Of a stretch of DNA of 64,000 bases, positions 11,872 through 23,890 are shown one piece after another. Both the position numbers and the translations under genes were made by a program. The notes under the pieces are model-generated. The model had not been told where the DNA came from and ran no database searches. It saw only the letters and a list, made by a program, of their open reading frames with translations. The DNA is from Trema orientale. Taxonomy: Eukaryota; Streptophyta; Magnoliopsida; Rosales; Cannabaceae. Location of the stretch: assembly GCA_002914845.1 (NCBI GenBank), contig JXTC01000091.1, forward strand, positions 274,049 through 338,048, written 5' to 3'. Position 1 is the first letter of the stretch. Each line of letters begins with the position of its first letter.

Positions 11872-11990
11872 GCAGAAAAGAATAGATTTGTTCTCTCTCT
11901 CTCTCTCTCTGATTTTTGTCTTGGTTCTAAGGTTCTAACTTGTAATTTCAGTTAATTCATTTGTATATTAAAGGGGTTCCTTCTTTTATA
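11460..11990 (+). other. NPG1 3' region with T-tract and CT microsatellite
   Basis: This is the likely 3' UTR. It contains a poly-T run at about 11846-11872, a (CT)n run at about 11893-11910, and a 38-codon open frame at 11592-11705 that reads like coding sequence (see findings). No clear AATAAA site was identified. Confidence 0.45.
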
Positions 11991-12168
11991 AATATGAAAA
12001 CCATCACTCACTGCCTCTACAGTCTACAAACCGATTGACAGCAACAAAAATGATTTGGTTTTATCATGGTTGGTTGTATAAGTCCAAATGATAAAAATAT
12101 TTAGGCTTCCTTGCAAAAAACCTATTTTAAATAGTTTCTTTAATAACTAGTCTTTTTTTTAATATTAT

Positions 12169-12534
12169 TAGGGTAAATTGTAAAAAAAAAAAAAAAAAAA
12201 AATTATGAAGTTTGGGTGTTCTACAATTTAAATTCTGAAGTTTAGACTTTGCAAAATAATATTATGAAAATTGATACTCTAGATTGACTTTTTGAATAAT
12301 TTTAACAAATAAAAGACAATAATGCCTTTGAAATTAAGGAGAATAATAAGGACTAATCTAGTTTTGATGAAGGATATTATTGTTTTTTCATTACTAAAGT
12401 TGGTCAAAAAGTCATTCTAAGGTATTGATTTTCAGAAATTCTTAATCTCATAGTATTATTTTACAGAGTTCAAACTTAATAGTTTAAATTACAGATAACC
12501 CAAATTTCAGAGTATTTTTTTTACACTTTACCTA
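12169..12534. mobile_element. Fold-back MITE with long inverted repeats
   Basis: The left end GGGTAAATTGTAAAAAAA is matched by the reverse complement of the right end, GGTAAAGTGTAAAAAAA. The match continues inward for about 150 bp on each side (AAGTTTGGGTGTTCT against AAATTTGGGTTATCT; AAAATAATATTATGA against AAAATAATACTATGA; TTGACTTTTTGA against ATGACTTTTTGA). Element about 12171-12532, flanked by TA on both sides (12169-12170 and 12533-12534). No coding capacity. Confidence 0.8.
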
Positions 12535-13713
12535 TATTACTATTATAAAACTAACATCTTTAAGTTACGAACTTATTTTAAAGACTAGAGTATCCTTTAT
12601 CGAATATAATTCGACACTAGTTGATAATACTCTACAATGACAATACTTTACTATATTGTCGTGCCAAGATTTTGTGATTCGACAATGTTGGCACTGTTGT
12701 CGAGTGCGACTCGACACTACTCAACTCAACAAAATTGTCGACTACTCGATACATTGGACAAAAAAATAATAGGTAATTGCCTATAACCATGTCATCTATA
12801 CATAACTTCCTCAATCATGATCTTAATTACATACACGCCGGAGTCCACCCTTCATTCTCCACAATTTCCAATGAATTCCCTTTCATTATCCAAAATTTCA
12901 AATGAATTCCCTTTTATTTCCGCATGTGGACTTCATAAAAATATGACATTTTATTAATTATATGAGTATATGACAAATCGCTCCTTGACATCCACATCGT
13001 CAAACAGCGATATGACAGTATAAAAAAGAGAAAATGCCGCTTGCACTCCTAAAGAAGTAAGGCATTTGAAATAAAACTTGTTGGTAAGTGCGTCAAAATT
13101 CAAAATTTTCTGTTGCAAAATACAAATTTTAGAAATGTGCCATCAATTCATTAACAAAAATTAGTGATTCAATTTCACATACACGTCCCAGCGGTAATTG
13201 GAGTGACTATGCATTTCCACATGGAATAAAATAATCCATAAGATGTGGAATCAACGTTTCATATTTTCAATCCAATCAGAAAATTATGAACAGCAATAGG
13301 GACCACACATTCAAATCAATTTTCGGATGTCAAGTCTTTTTTCGTAAGTTATCATATATATAGAACCTCACTCGTTTCAACAAGACCACATATTGCAATG
13401 TCCTACAACAAATGGAGGGGCCTAGAAACCAAACAAGTATCCAACCAAATAATGTAACAAGTCTAACACGACTAACTAAAAATTAACATCCATATTATTT
13501 TAGTGATTGTCCAACAACAATGCAATCACAAGTACGCAACAAAAGACTGTACACATTAACCAATGCTACTTGGACTAGTTCATGTAAATTTTCCACATGT
13601 TTCTCGGGCCAGGTTGAACAAGATGGCAATAATGTGTTAGCCAGATCCCACCACGTTAACATTCTTCAAAGCGTAGTTCTCATAAAATCTAATAAGAGGG
13701 TGGGCCCACAAGT
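12535..13713. other. Convergent intergenic spacer and PAO2 3' UTR
   Basis: No gene seen. The right end (about 13400-13713) is probably the 3' UTR of the minus-strand PAO2 gene. In Arabidopsis a plastid ribosomal protein L3 gene lies between the two orthologues, as far as I recall; I saw no trace of it here. Confidence 0.45.
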
Positions 13714-15694
13714 TTACAGACGGGAGATCAAAAGAGGAACAGAGACACAGCCCTCCTCACCCATGACCGGCTGGAACAAATCCAACTCCCCGTAACGCTC
13801 AAGCACGCGCATCCTGCAGCCTTCAGCAGCCATCAATCCAGTTGCGAATGCACCATGAACAGATCCAGGATAGTCCATGCTTGTTGCCTCCCCTGCAAAG
13901 AATATGTTATCTACTGGGACCCTAAGCCTCTCATACAGATCATGGGCTTTGCCCACTTCATCATAGCTATAGGATCCAAGAGAATTAATGTCTGTTCCCC
14001 AGTGAGAAACAAGATAATGAATCTGCATAAATTAACATAGAAAATTGATTAACAATCCTGGTAATGAAAAATATCTTAATAAGAGAACATGGAGCCAGGA
14101 ACCTCATATGAATATGGTATCATCCAATTTGGACAAAATGTATGCATCAATACCTAGGACTATAAAGCTTACCGGGTCAGAAGCATCAGGAAGGATCTTC
14201 TTCAGTTGCGTATAAGCAAAATTTGCAGCTGCTTCATCAGACATTTTCTCGATGTCTTTGGCAAGCTGCCCAGCGGGCATATAGACAAGGACTGGATGAC
14301 CAGTAGCCTTGTGAAGATTTAGAAAGTAGCTGCAGCCATAAGATGTCTCTGCAACCACTCCCAAGAACTCAACATTTGGCCAAAAGACCTTTTCAAAGTG
14401 CAATGCTATTTTATTCTCAATCCCTACTCCAAGATCAGCAATGGCGGCTTCCTTCCAATCCGGAAGCTTTGGTTCAAACTTTATGATCTTTGCTTTCAGC
14501 ACACCAAGAGGAACGGCAATAACAGCAGCATCTGCCACAAAAGTTTTTCCGTTTTCCACTGTTACCTTCACTCCATTATAACGCCTTACTACTTTTGTAA
14601 CCCTGAAGTCAGAAATGATAGAAACTGATTAAGCCACAAGACCAATTATAAAACAGAAACGTTGGCTTTGATGGATCAGAAGTAAATTTGTACCTGTGGT
14701 TCAAGTGGACATCAAGACCTTTAGCAAGGGTGTTAATGACAGGAAGGTAGCCTCTCACCATCAACCCATGACCACCAGGAAGCAATTCCTCCTGAATACA
14801 TTAAGAATAAAGAAATTAGTACAAGCAACACATGAACACTTCCTAAATTGCAATAGGCAAGGAAAGAATTACCCGAGCAGCCCCTTCCCAACCCACTAAG
14901 GAAAAAAAGAGCAGAAAAGAAGAAAAACTCCTGCTAACGAAAATTGTTGAATGCATGGAAGTTACCCTACAAAAGGCATTATTCAAAATGCTATCTATAG
15001 AAACCTTCCATCTTTTCTCGTTATTGAATGCCATCACCACACATAATCTAGTCAATAGATTATATATGCTTAGAGATGTATACGTTTTTCTTTATACATT
15101 ATCGAATATGGCATTACTAAGAGTCTACCATTGTGGCTAGTCAAATACGTGATAGAAATCAAATTTTATGCACAAGAAACACAAGTTCAACAGAACACAA
15201 TTTCTAGCCTTATATCAACAAGTTTTCTAGTATAGTGTCTGATAAACCACTGTATTTTCTGGCAAAGGATCATCCTCTTTTATTCTGTAAATTCTTGTAG
15301 CACACAAAAATTCTACACATAACTACTCGTCTCTGCATTTATTGGTTTATTAACAGTTGCACAAGATGAGGATACAAGTATGTCTCTGGATATTTGACAT
15401 AATAACTCCCACTCCAACCCAATCGTACAAGAATTAATATCAACAACCACAACAGAGACTTAACTAGATGATAATATTCTCTACTTAAACTGCAACTTAA
15501 AATGAACTCCGAAATTGGAAGATAAGTTAAACTAGGGTTGAGAAGAACAGATTGAACCTCAAGTTGGGTAAGGGTTAAGGTTGAAAGGTTTGGATCTCGA
15601 GCTGACCTCTAACCTGATCCATCTTGCCAAACTTGACTTCCAAAATACACTCAATTTATCAGTCCCCGAAAGAAGTTGGGGGGGGAAGGAAAGA

Positions 15695-15730
<36 letters not shown>

Positions 15731-18052
15731 AAAGAAAAAGAAGATAAAATCTATACTTAGCACAACAGAACTGTCAATTTCACATAAGAACCTACATATA
15801 ATTCACAAATCCAATACCATTAACTAACTATAAACTCGGCAATCAATTGCAATTTAAAATCTTAGTAATTAATCAGAAGCTTGCCTGATCCCAGGATTTA
15901 AGTGAGATAGTATCAGCATCTGCAGCAAACCAGCCTTCCATTCTGCACAAATACCACTGAAGTACCTTATGGGCAAGCCCCTCCAACCTGTATCCATAGA
16001 CCAATTTCAGTAACCACGTCTAGAATTTAAGAAGCTGCAATGCATATAAATTTCTTTCTAGCATAACTCATTTCACTAACCTTAAGTCTGGTCTCCTATC
16101 AAAAACAATTGAGAAAGCACGTCGAATGGACATGTCCTCACTGAATTCTTGTCTTACTTTATCTGTCTGCATTGTGGAAAATAAACAAAATCAAAAGATG
16201 CCAATAGGGATCAAAGATACCATTGTAGGCTCAAATTTTAAAAACACCTTAAGTGACCAAGTAAGAAGCACTGTGTTCCAACTATCATTATTCCCACAAG
16301 CACAACTCTATTGTCCAGAAAATGGGGGTNGAGAACATACCTCTTTCAAAATGCTCTCAAATGCTTCACCAACTTTTGTGACCAATTCTTGCGGAACTTG
16401 ATTTCCATCCATGTCAAAGAGTGCATAGCTGCAAATAAAACATGAAAACACCACCACAACAGTCGGTAAAGAATTTCATAAAGAAAATGTCTAGCAATGG
16501 CGGTCTGGAGAAAGTTAAAATGGAATTTTTACACTCGAAATATTACGTAAACCAAAAAAGACCTGTTGAAATGGACATTGCACAGGTTAGAGGAAATTAA
16601 TGAGGGACTAGAATATCAGAAGAAGCCCATTAAACTACCTCTCTAGATCATGGTCATACAACACGGAATTATCCCCACTAGTTCGGTACAGGGGTAAACC
16701 CAGTCTTCCAATCAATGGTGCCAATGGGTTCTCTTTGCAAACTCCATGCAGCCTGAAATGTCAACAACAGGATACATCTTTCAGTTACAACAATTAAAAA
16801 GATTCAAATATCTTAGCACTAGGAAAAACAAGTTTACCATGAAGCGCCTAGGTCAACAGGAAAACCAAATGAGTAATCAGTACAAACTCGGCCACCAAGC
16901 CGATCCCGTGACTCCAGCACGACCACCTGACCAACAAAAACCACAAGCACTTAAACAAGTATCTATTTTCTTTCTTTTACTGGAACAGTTAAAACACTTA
17001 TCCAGTACCAACACAAACAATTTCCATAATGAGAAAACGAATACACTGATTCAGGACGTGGTTCCCTACATACATATACATATGTGTATATATAAGCTTA
17101 AGCCTCTGTGAGGCTTGCACAGCAGACAATTGAGGTTCACACCTTGAAGTACTTAAGCCTCATTTTTCAGACGTGTTTGAGCTTAATCTGGTTTTTTTTC
17201 AAACCAATTTTTAGGCTTTTCTTAGATTTTTACACAGATTAATTTTGAGTGGCTATATTTGAAAAATAATCTGAAGAAAAAGTAAAGAAACTAAAACTTA
17301 AAACCCCAGGAGATTTATAGGCCATCTCTACTCTATGGGCCGGTTTGGGACAGCTCCTTTTGTGCAAAATGCCTCAGTTCATTTATTTTGGGGTTTAATT
17401 CGAACGCCTTGCATCCTTTAAGCAAAATGCCTCGGCAAATAACAGCTAATTCATCCAAACAAACACTTTGGACCCAAGTAAGCTTCTGAACAAATATGTT
17501 ATCCACCAAGTACAAGAGCAACACTGGAACATGCTTTCGGTAATCCCTATGCCTCCTTTTTTTTTTTTTATTCCTTTAAATAATAATTAATAATAAATAT
17601 AAGTTTCTGAATCACTTAAACTAGATCATACATAGATCATACAGTGAAGTATAAACTATAACAAAATCTATATTTAATTTAATAAATAAGGAATCTTATG
17701 GAATACCTTAAATGAGGCATCGTGAAGAGCACGCGCTGCTGCAAGTCCGCCGATACCGCCTCCGATGACGATAACCGACGGCGACGTCGTCTTCGTCCCC
17801 TCAATATTTGAATCACAGAGAGCTACATTACCCCAAATAAATAATAATTAATTAATAAAAAAATTCCAAAAGTAATGGCTTTCAATCATACCCCAGAATT
17901 TTCCGATTAAGTTAATAAAAATGAGTAAACTAACCATTTAGCCATCAAAATCGCAACAAACCAAACAAATTAAAGAACAAAAAGAAAATTAAAAAAAAAA
18001 AAAAAAATCAACCTCTGCGCAATTGGGGATTACTCCTGTTTCGTGACTCCAT
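13714..18052 (-). CDS. PAO2: Peroxisomal polyamine oxidase, PAO2-like, ten coding exons
   Basis: Minus-strand coding exons in order: 18052-18013, 17822-17707, 16926-16838, 16752-16639, 16428-16341, 16166-16081, 15987-15885, 14791-14694, 14602-14173, 14022-13714. All phases agree, giving 490 aa, the length I recall for Arabidopsis PAO2. The FAD-binding loop GGGIGG is at residues 34-39, Glu57 is placed to bind the FAD ribose, and GGR at 63-65 follows. The active-site segment SWLHG is at 81-85. Lys309 in GIENK is the expected flavin-N5 lysine. The second FAD motif FFAGEAT is at 429-435, followed by GSVHGA at 441-446. The protein ends SRL (488-490), a type 1 peroxisomal targeting signal. Known for the family: back-conversion of spermine and spermidine, producing hydrogen peroxide. 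PAO3 is the main alternative assignment. Intron 7 has a GC donor. Confidence 0.95.
14792..15884 (-). other. Non-canonical GC-AG intron (PAO2 intron 7)
   Basis: On the minus strand the exon ends TGGGATCAG and the intron begins GCAAGC, so the donor is GC. The acceptor is GTATTCAG before GAGGAATTG. Joining at phase 0 gives the conserved Trp-Asp-Gln then Glu-Glu-Leu-Leu-Pro-Gly-Gly-His. No GT close by keeps the frame. This is the longest intron of the gene (1,093 bp) and carries the GA microsatellite. Confidence 0.85.
15697..15727. repeat. (GA)n microsatellite in PAO2 intron 7
   Basis: About 15 uninterrupted GA units on the plus strand, which read as CT in the transcript. Likely length-variable between individuals. 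Confidence 0.95.
16927..17706 (-). other. PAO2 intron 2 with unexplained internal segment
   Basis: This 780-bp intron has canonical ends. An internal part (about 17110-17560) reads differently from the flanking AT-rich intron and may be an old insertion, but I found no terminal repeats or coding match. Confidence 0.35.
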
Positions 18053-18560
18053 GCTTAATATTAATCCGATTAAAATTATAATCAGAATTAAAATTACGAT
18101 TAGACAATAATAATAAGGGGTCTAAAGACAATTGAGGTGAATAATGGAGAATAAAAATTAAGAGACACGTTAAAAAATGATTTGAATTGGGATTCAATAT
18201 TCTCAAGCCCTGTTCCCCAAACCAGCTCATGCGATTCTCTTTTCTTTTCTTATTTTCCCAAATATTTTTCTTAAAACAGAAAAAAAAAAAATCCCGAGTC
18301 CCGAGAGATCTCAGTCGCCGATTTCCGGGAAAATCCGGAAAATTTTCTCGGGAATCTAGGGTTTGGTGGGAGGAAAAATCTCGGTAACCAAACGACGTCT
18401 CCTTTTTTTTTTTCCTTTTCTTTTTTTTTTTGGGGGGGGGGGGAAGAAAGGGACAAAGAGAGTTCTAGAGAGAGAAAGAAGAGAGAGAGTTTGGTTCGGT
18501 GTTGTTGAGTTGGGTGTCCCTTAAAAGCTTTATGTTATGTTGTTCGAATAGAAATGGCGA
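18053..18560 (-). promoter_or_regulatory. PAO2 5' UTR and proximal promoter
   Basis: Directly upstream of the start codon at 18052. It includes a more GC-balanced block (about 18295-18390) followed by poly-pyrimidine/poly-purine runs and a GA-rich stretch (about 18460-18490), typical of plant 5' leaders. The transcription start and a TATA box were not resolved. Confidence 0.4.
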
Positions 18561-19212
18561 GTCCAGAAATTTGGGTTGCATGTGAATTTATATAGTTGTT
18601 TTGCCTGCCCCCAAGCAGCTACAGCACCAGTCGCACGCGGGTAGAGTGATTTCACACTCGCTTGTTTTGTGCGACAAGTGGCAAGGGTAGTTTGGGAATT
18701 CGAATTCGGGAGGTGAAATTACAGAAGTGGACGCAAAGTCGAGATCCGTTTGGTCGTGTACGTCAAGTTAGATTGTGGTGGTTTTTATGTAAAAACAGTA
18801 GAGCCAAACAGTAATTGCGTATTGAGTAGAGACGTAAAGCGTCATTCTTATTTTTTTAAAAAAAACGAATTATAATATTCGTGAGAATGAATAAAAAGCA
18901 AATGTATTTGGAACTATTTTTTTCTAAATAACTTTGGGCTGAGAATTTTTATTTGATTTTGGATATATTGCGAAAACCGACGGTGTGTGACTGGGTTGGC
19001 ATCATTATTATTTTATTTTTTATTGGCATGGCATTATCAGATGATGTATTGTCATGTACCTTTAATAGAAAACGAAATTCGGAGATTGGCAGTATTGTCA
19101 TTTTGTCACGAGTCTTTTTTCTTTTTTTTCTTTTTTTTTTTTTTGGAAAGGAGAGTATTTTTTTCTTTTCCTTAGGAATTCAAGGCCTTTTTTATTTTAT
19201 TGTATCATTTAA
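18561..19212. other. Intergenic, no gene recognised
   Basis: Distal upstream sequence of PAO2. Contains T-tracts near 19110-19165 and no recognisable gene. Confidence 0.45.
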
Positions 19213-19557
19213 TAGGGATAATACTACTTTTATATTTTGAATTTTGATACTTTATTCAATTTATAATTTGTGTTTTAGTTATTATTAACATTAACCCTTA
19301 GATTTAAAATCTATTACAAATTTATTCTCTGATACTTATTTATAGCAGTTAATTTATTAATGATTTAATAAATTTATTCTCGGATTAGTTTTTATACAGC
19401 TTATTTTTAATTTTTTAAATAGTACCTTGATAAATTAATTGTTTTAAATTGGTATCAGTGTATAAATTTGTAACAGATTTCAAATCTAAAGATTAATATT
19501 GATAATAATCAAAATACAAAGTATCAAAATATACGGTATAAAAATGATATTATCTCT
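19213..19557. mobile_element. Fold-back MITE
   Basis: The left arm AGGGATAATACTACTTTTAT pairs with the reverse complement of the right end, AGAGATAATATCATTTTTAT. Further in, TTTTGATACTTT and TAGTTATTATTAACATTAA pair with TTTTGATACTTT and TGATTATTATCAATATTAA. TTAGATTTAAAATCTATTAC also pairs with the reverse complement of GTAACAGATTTCAAATCTAA. About 345 bp, no coding capacity; target duplication not resolved. Confidence 0.7.
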
Positions 19558-20878
19558 GTTTGGTATTAAAAATTGACATAAAAATGTTCAATGAGAAGTG
19601 TTCATCCAATTCAATGTATATTTTTTTTTAGTATATTATATTGGATTTGCACTAAGAATGTGTTTATAGGAGAAGAAGTAGAAGGAAAAAGGAAAAAAGA
19701 GAGTGCTGAGATTATTAGATAAATTTGAACTATGATAGTTATTTGGTAGGAAAGACTTTAGGGAAGAAAAGATTAGATAAAAGGAATTTCAAATCCCTAA
19801 TTTTAACCAAATTTCAATCCCTCTAAAATTAGAGAGGTTATATGGGAGACACCAACTCAATTTTAACAAAAGTAACTTTTCTGATCACTAATTTTTACGT
19901 CAATTGTACCTAAAACCGATAAGGTACGAATCTTATCTTTTTCTCGTGAGTTAAAAGTTAAAAGAGAAAAATTCAACTATCACATTAGTTCAAACCGGAC
20001 ATAATATGTTAGTTTACTTTCAATTAGATTTTCAGATGCCGTTAAAAGTTGAGTTATTCGGTTTATACGAGAAGTCATTTATAGAAGCTTTTTATTTAAA
20101 ATTTGAATTTCCTCCTAATAAATTGTATCTTCAAACTGTTTGTTTTTCTCTTCCTTTAAATGGTTATAGTTGTAAAAAAAAATTATGTTGTCACAACATA
20201 AGGTGGTTAGATCTAGTTGGAACACTGCATTAATTTTTTTTTTAAAAAATTTATATTACTTTTGACACCAGTTTTAAGCAGCTATATAAGGATGACATCA
20301 ACTTAAAACTGACACAAAAAGTCTTCCATTTTTGTTTTGTGGCCAACGAGAAAGGGTTTTTATATCATTTAGAAAGTGACGTAAAACATTTTTTTTAATA
20401 TGGTTGTTTGTTGAGTTTGACAAAATTTAAAGAATTAAGAAGTATTATGTTTAAGCCTTACATAATTGGGTTACAATTAAATTGTAAGAGGCATTCCCAA
20501 TCTTTTTAAATAACAAGTGATGGAATAACACATTTTTTTATAAAAAATTTTATTGTCGATGACAAATACTAACTTTTTATTTTTCATTTTTTTTTGCTTG
20601 AAAAATACTCACTTTTTATTGATTGTCATTTTGACAAGAAATAGAATTATGGTCCAATGAGACTAACTAGCTTGCTTAGTTGATAGATTAAAAAGATAAT
20701 TATACTACAAAGAGCTTGATTGCAACTTTCACAGGGAGCTTAATGAGCTAACTTATACAACTCCTTGAACACCAAATACAATATGTTCAATAACAACCAA
20801 CGACGAACATTGCCACCAAGTGGGAAAAAGAGATAGAGAGTTAATTTAGGTAAATTCAAGAAATAAACTTAACATATA
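19558..20878. other. Intergenic, no gene recognised
   Basis: AT-rich. A short pair near 20260-20320 (ACACCAGTTTTAAG and CTTAAAACTGACAC) is inverted and could fold, but is too small to classify. Confidence 0.4.
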
Positions 20879-21311
20879 TGGGCTTGATTGGATTCATTTT
20901 CAGTTTTTTTATTTAAATAAATTGAAAATAGAAGTAAAAATTTTTGTTTTGGTTTTCATTTTTTTTATAAATAAGAAATATGCTTGGCAAACTTTATTTC
21001 ACTATTTATTTTCAAAAACAATAAAGTGCAAATAATGAGAGAAAAAATTATATGGACTTACATTTGTGTATGTATATACATATATGTATGTACGTACTTG
21101 TGTACAAATATTTATATGTTCTTTTGTTTTTGAAATTTGATTAAAAAACAAAGGTATTAGAAATTTTTTGTTACCACTTTTTTTTTTGAAATTTTTAGTA
21201 ACAATTTTTAGAAATAAAAAATAAAAATAAGGTTACCAAACAAACTTCCAAAAAAGTTTTCTATTTTTTTTTTTAAAAAACAGAAAATAAAAGTGAATCC
21301 ATTCAAGCCCA
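20879..21311. mobile_element. MITE with TGGGCTTGAWTGGATTCA ends
   Basis: The left end TGGGCTTGATTGGATTCATT and the reverse complement of the right end, TGGGCTTGAATGGATTCACT, form terminal inverted repeats. The 433-bp interior is A/T-tract rich and non-coding. No clear target duplication. Confidence 0.7.
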
Positions 21312-23362
21312 TCATTCAATATAAATCCATAAATTACTTTTTTTTATAATTGGCATTACAAAATCATCGTTTTTATATTATTTCTGTTTTAAGATTTATG
21401 AGCCAATATTTTTTTCCTCCTTTCTTCCCACCTATGTTTCATAATTAATTAATGCAAACCATCATTACATGAAATGATATACTAAATATCTAGATTCTTT
21501 TTTTCTTATGAGCATTCCATGTAATCATCCTGAAAGTCGAAAAGAATCTTAAAAATTAAGATCTTTTTATTTAAATTAAGTTTTTTTTGAATGAATTTAA
21601 ATTAAATTTTTTTGATTGAATTTAAATTAAGTTTTTGTAGTCATGAACATATTGTGACTTTCAAATTTGGGCAATTTTAATGAAGTAAGTTTCTCTCTCT
21701 TTCTCTCTTTTGTCTATATCTAATTTAATTTTTTTTAACGAAAAATACCCTAAAAAGTAACTTAACAACTCCAAATTTTTAGTATAAACGTAGCCAAAAA
21801 TAAAAAATTAATAATATTTCGAATCCCAAAATTTGGTCCATCTATTATTTTAATTAAAATGAAATTTTTGTCAAGAAAGCAAAAGATGGAAGAAGAAGAC
21901 AAAGCAAAAGGAGATTTTCAAAATTACTGAGCAGGAAAGGATATCTCATTTGATTTTTATCAATGACCAATTTGGAATACATATTAAGTAATATTTAAAA
22001 GGTATGTATTAAGAAAATGTTTAATTTTCAAAATTTAGAATATATATAAGTCTATTTAGAAGAAGGGTAAGAAAAGAATAAGATAGTTGGCAATGAAGCA
22101 TTCTTTTCTTTTTTGCAGTTTTTTTTTTTTTTTTTGAATGGATGATATTTTTTGCAGTTATTTAAGGTATAGTGTTGTGAATAATTTGCAATTTTAAAGT
22201 GTGATCTTGTAATTTTACATAATACATAATAGTAAATTTGTATTAAAAAAGGGCAAATACGGTTATGTACAAATAATTTGATCATGTATTTAACGTTATT
22301 TTTTGGGAAGTTCGGGTCATTTGGTGGGCTGCAAAACATGGCACCTCCAATTTTTTTTTTTTGCTGTTTTTGGTTTTTGATTAACTTTTTCTTCTTTTAC
22401 ACCTACTTCTTTTATTAAAACTTTCAAGGTTACAAATATTTTCTCCTTGTTTTAGGGAAAAAATATCTTCTTTTTTATTGTCTCTTTTGTTTTATCCTTT
22501 TTGTTTTCATTAGTTCTTTATTTGTTTTTTAGTATTAATTCATCGTTTCTTCTCTTCTTTTTTTTCTTTTCATTTTGCCTATACACACTCTCTCTTTCTC
22601 TCTATCTCCCCCCGTTTTTAGTTATTTTATTTATTAATTCTTTTAAGAATAAAAAAATGATATTCATTTTTGAAAAAAAAAATCTGAAAAAAAAAGAAAA
22701 AAAACTTCCAAATTAGTAGTTGTTCATACTTATATATAAAGTCTCCTAATAAAAAGCTACCCCGAATTTGTTATCCGGTTACCTATGTTACAGTGTTAGC
22801 AAATTACACAAGTAGGTTTTTCCCCCCAAAAAAAAAAAGAATATCATTAAAATCAGGAAATTGGGTACACTAAATTGGGCCATTAGATTTTGTTATCAGG
22901 AAATTGAATAGTACGCAATATGTATATATATTAAATTCATTTTTATAAGGGAAAGTTTTCAATGGAGATTTTTATTTTTGCTCCATGGATGGGTACTTTG
23001 ACCAAGTTGAAAATTACTTACAATAGCAAGTCATTTTTACCCATAACTATTCCATTCCAATTATTTTAGGGAATCCTCTTTCTGTTGAGGTAGGAATAAA
23101 TTTTTAGAATGACTTTTTAAGAAACTAATTTGGAATATATTTTTTTTAAGAAAAAAGTTTTGATGAAAATATTAGTATTTATTAGTTTTATATAAGGTTA
23201 ATTTTGAAATTATAAAAAAGAAATCGTCCCTAATACGTTTAGATATAAAGTTATAAAAGTTCCTTTTAGTTTTATACATACGGTTAGACTATAAGTTTTT
23301 ATTAGTTTTATATATACATAAAACTAAAATTATAATAAAAAAAAGTAATTCACGTTAAATAA
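21312..23362. other. Intergenic, no gene recognised
   Basis: AT-rich DNA with many homopolymer runs. A short repeat TTTAAATTAAGTTTTT occurs about three times near 21570-21635. No gene found. Confidence 0.45.
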
Positions 23363-23591
23363 AGGGTTTTTGGCATGATTAGTCACTGAATTTTTCGATG
23401 GTTTGCAATGTATCCCCTGAACTTTTTTTTTGGCAATTAAGGCCCTGAATTTAGAATTTTTAACATGATTAGCCCCTGAATTTTTCGTAAATTTGCAATG
23501 TATCCCCTGAACTTTTATTTTTGGCAATTAGGACCCTGAATTTAGGGTTTTTGGCATGATTAGTCCCTGAATTTTTCGCTGATTTGCAATA
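23363..23591. repeat. Tandem repeat, about 90-bp unit, broken by N gap
   Basis: CATGATTAG recurs at 23374, 23464 and 23555 (steps 90 and 91). Each unit reads CCTGAATTTTTCG, then TTTGCAATGTATCCCCTGAA, then GGCAATTA, then CCTGAATTTAG. The third copy runs into the gap. Confidence 0.9.
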
Positions 23592-23890
23592 NNNNNNNNN
23601 NNNNNNNNNNNNNNNNNNNNNNNNNNNNNNNNNNNNNNNNNNNNNNNNNNNNNNNNNNNNNNNNNNNNNNNNNNNNNNNNNNNNNNNNNNNNNNNNNNNN
23701 NNNNNNNNNNNNNNNNNNNNNNNNNNNNNNNNNNNNNNNNNNNNNNNNNNNNNNNNNNNNNNNNNNNNNNNNNNNNNNNNNNNNNNNNNNNNNNNNNNNN
23801 NNNNNNNNNNNNNNNNNNNNNNNNNNNNNNNNNNNNNNNNNNNNNNNNNNNNNNNNNNNNNNNNNNNNNNNNNNNNNNNNNNNNNNNNNN
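23592..23890. other. Assembly gap (299 N)
   Basis: Unresolved bases directly after the third 90-bp unit. The right flank does not resume the repeat, so the array ends somewhere inside the gap. Confidence 0.99.

Noticed and set aside
12590..12760. Cluster of TCGAC/GTCGA words
   Set aside because: Local repetition, but no regular period, arms or known motif to support a functional call.
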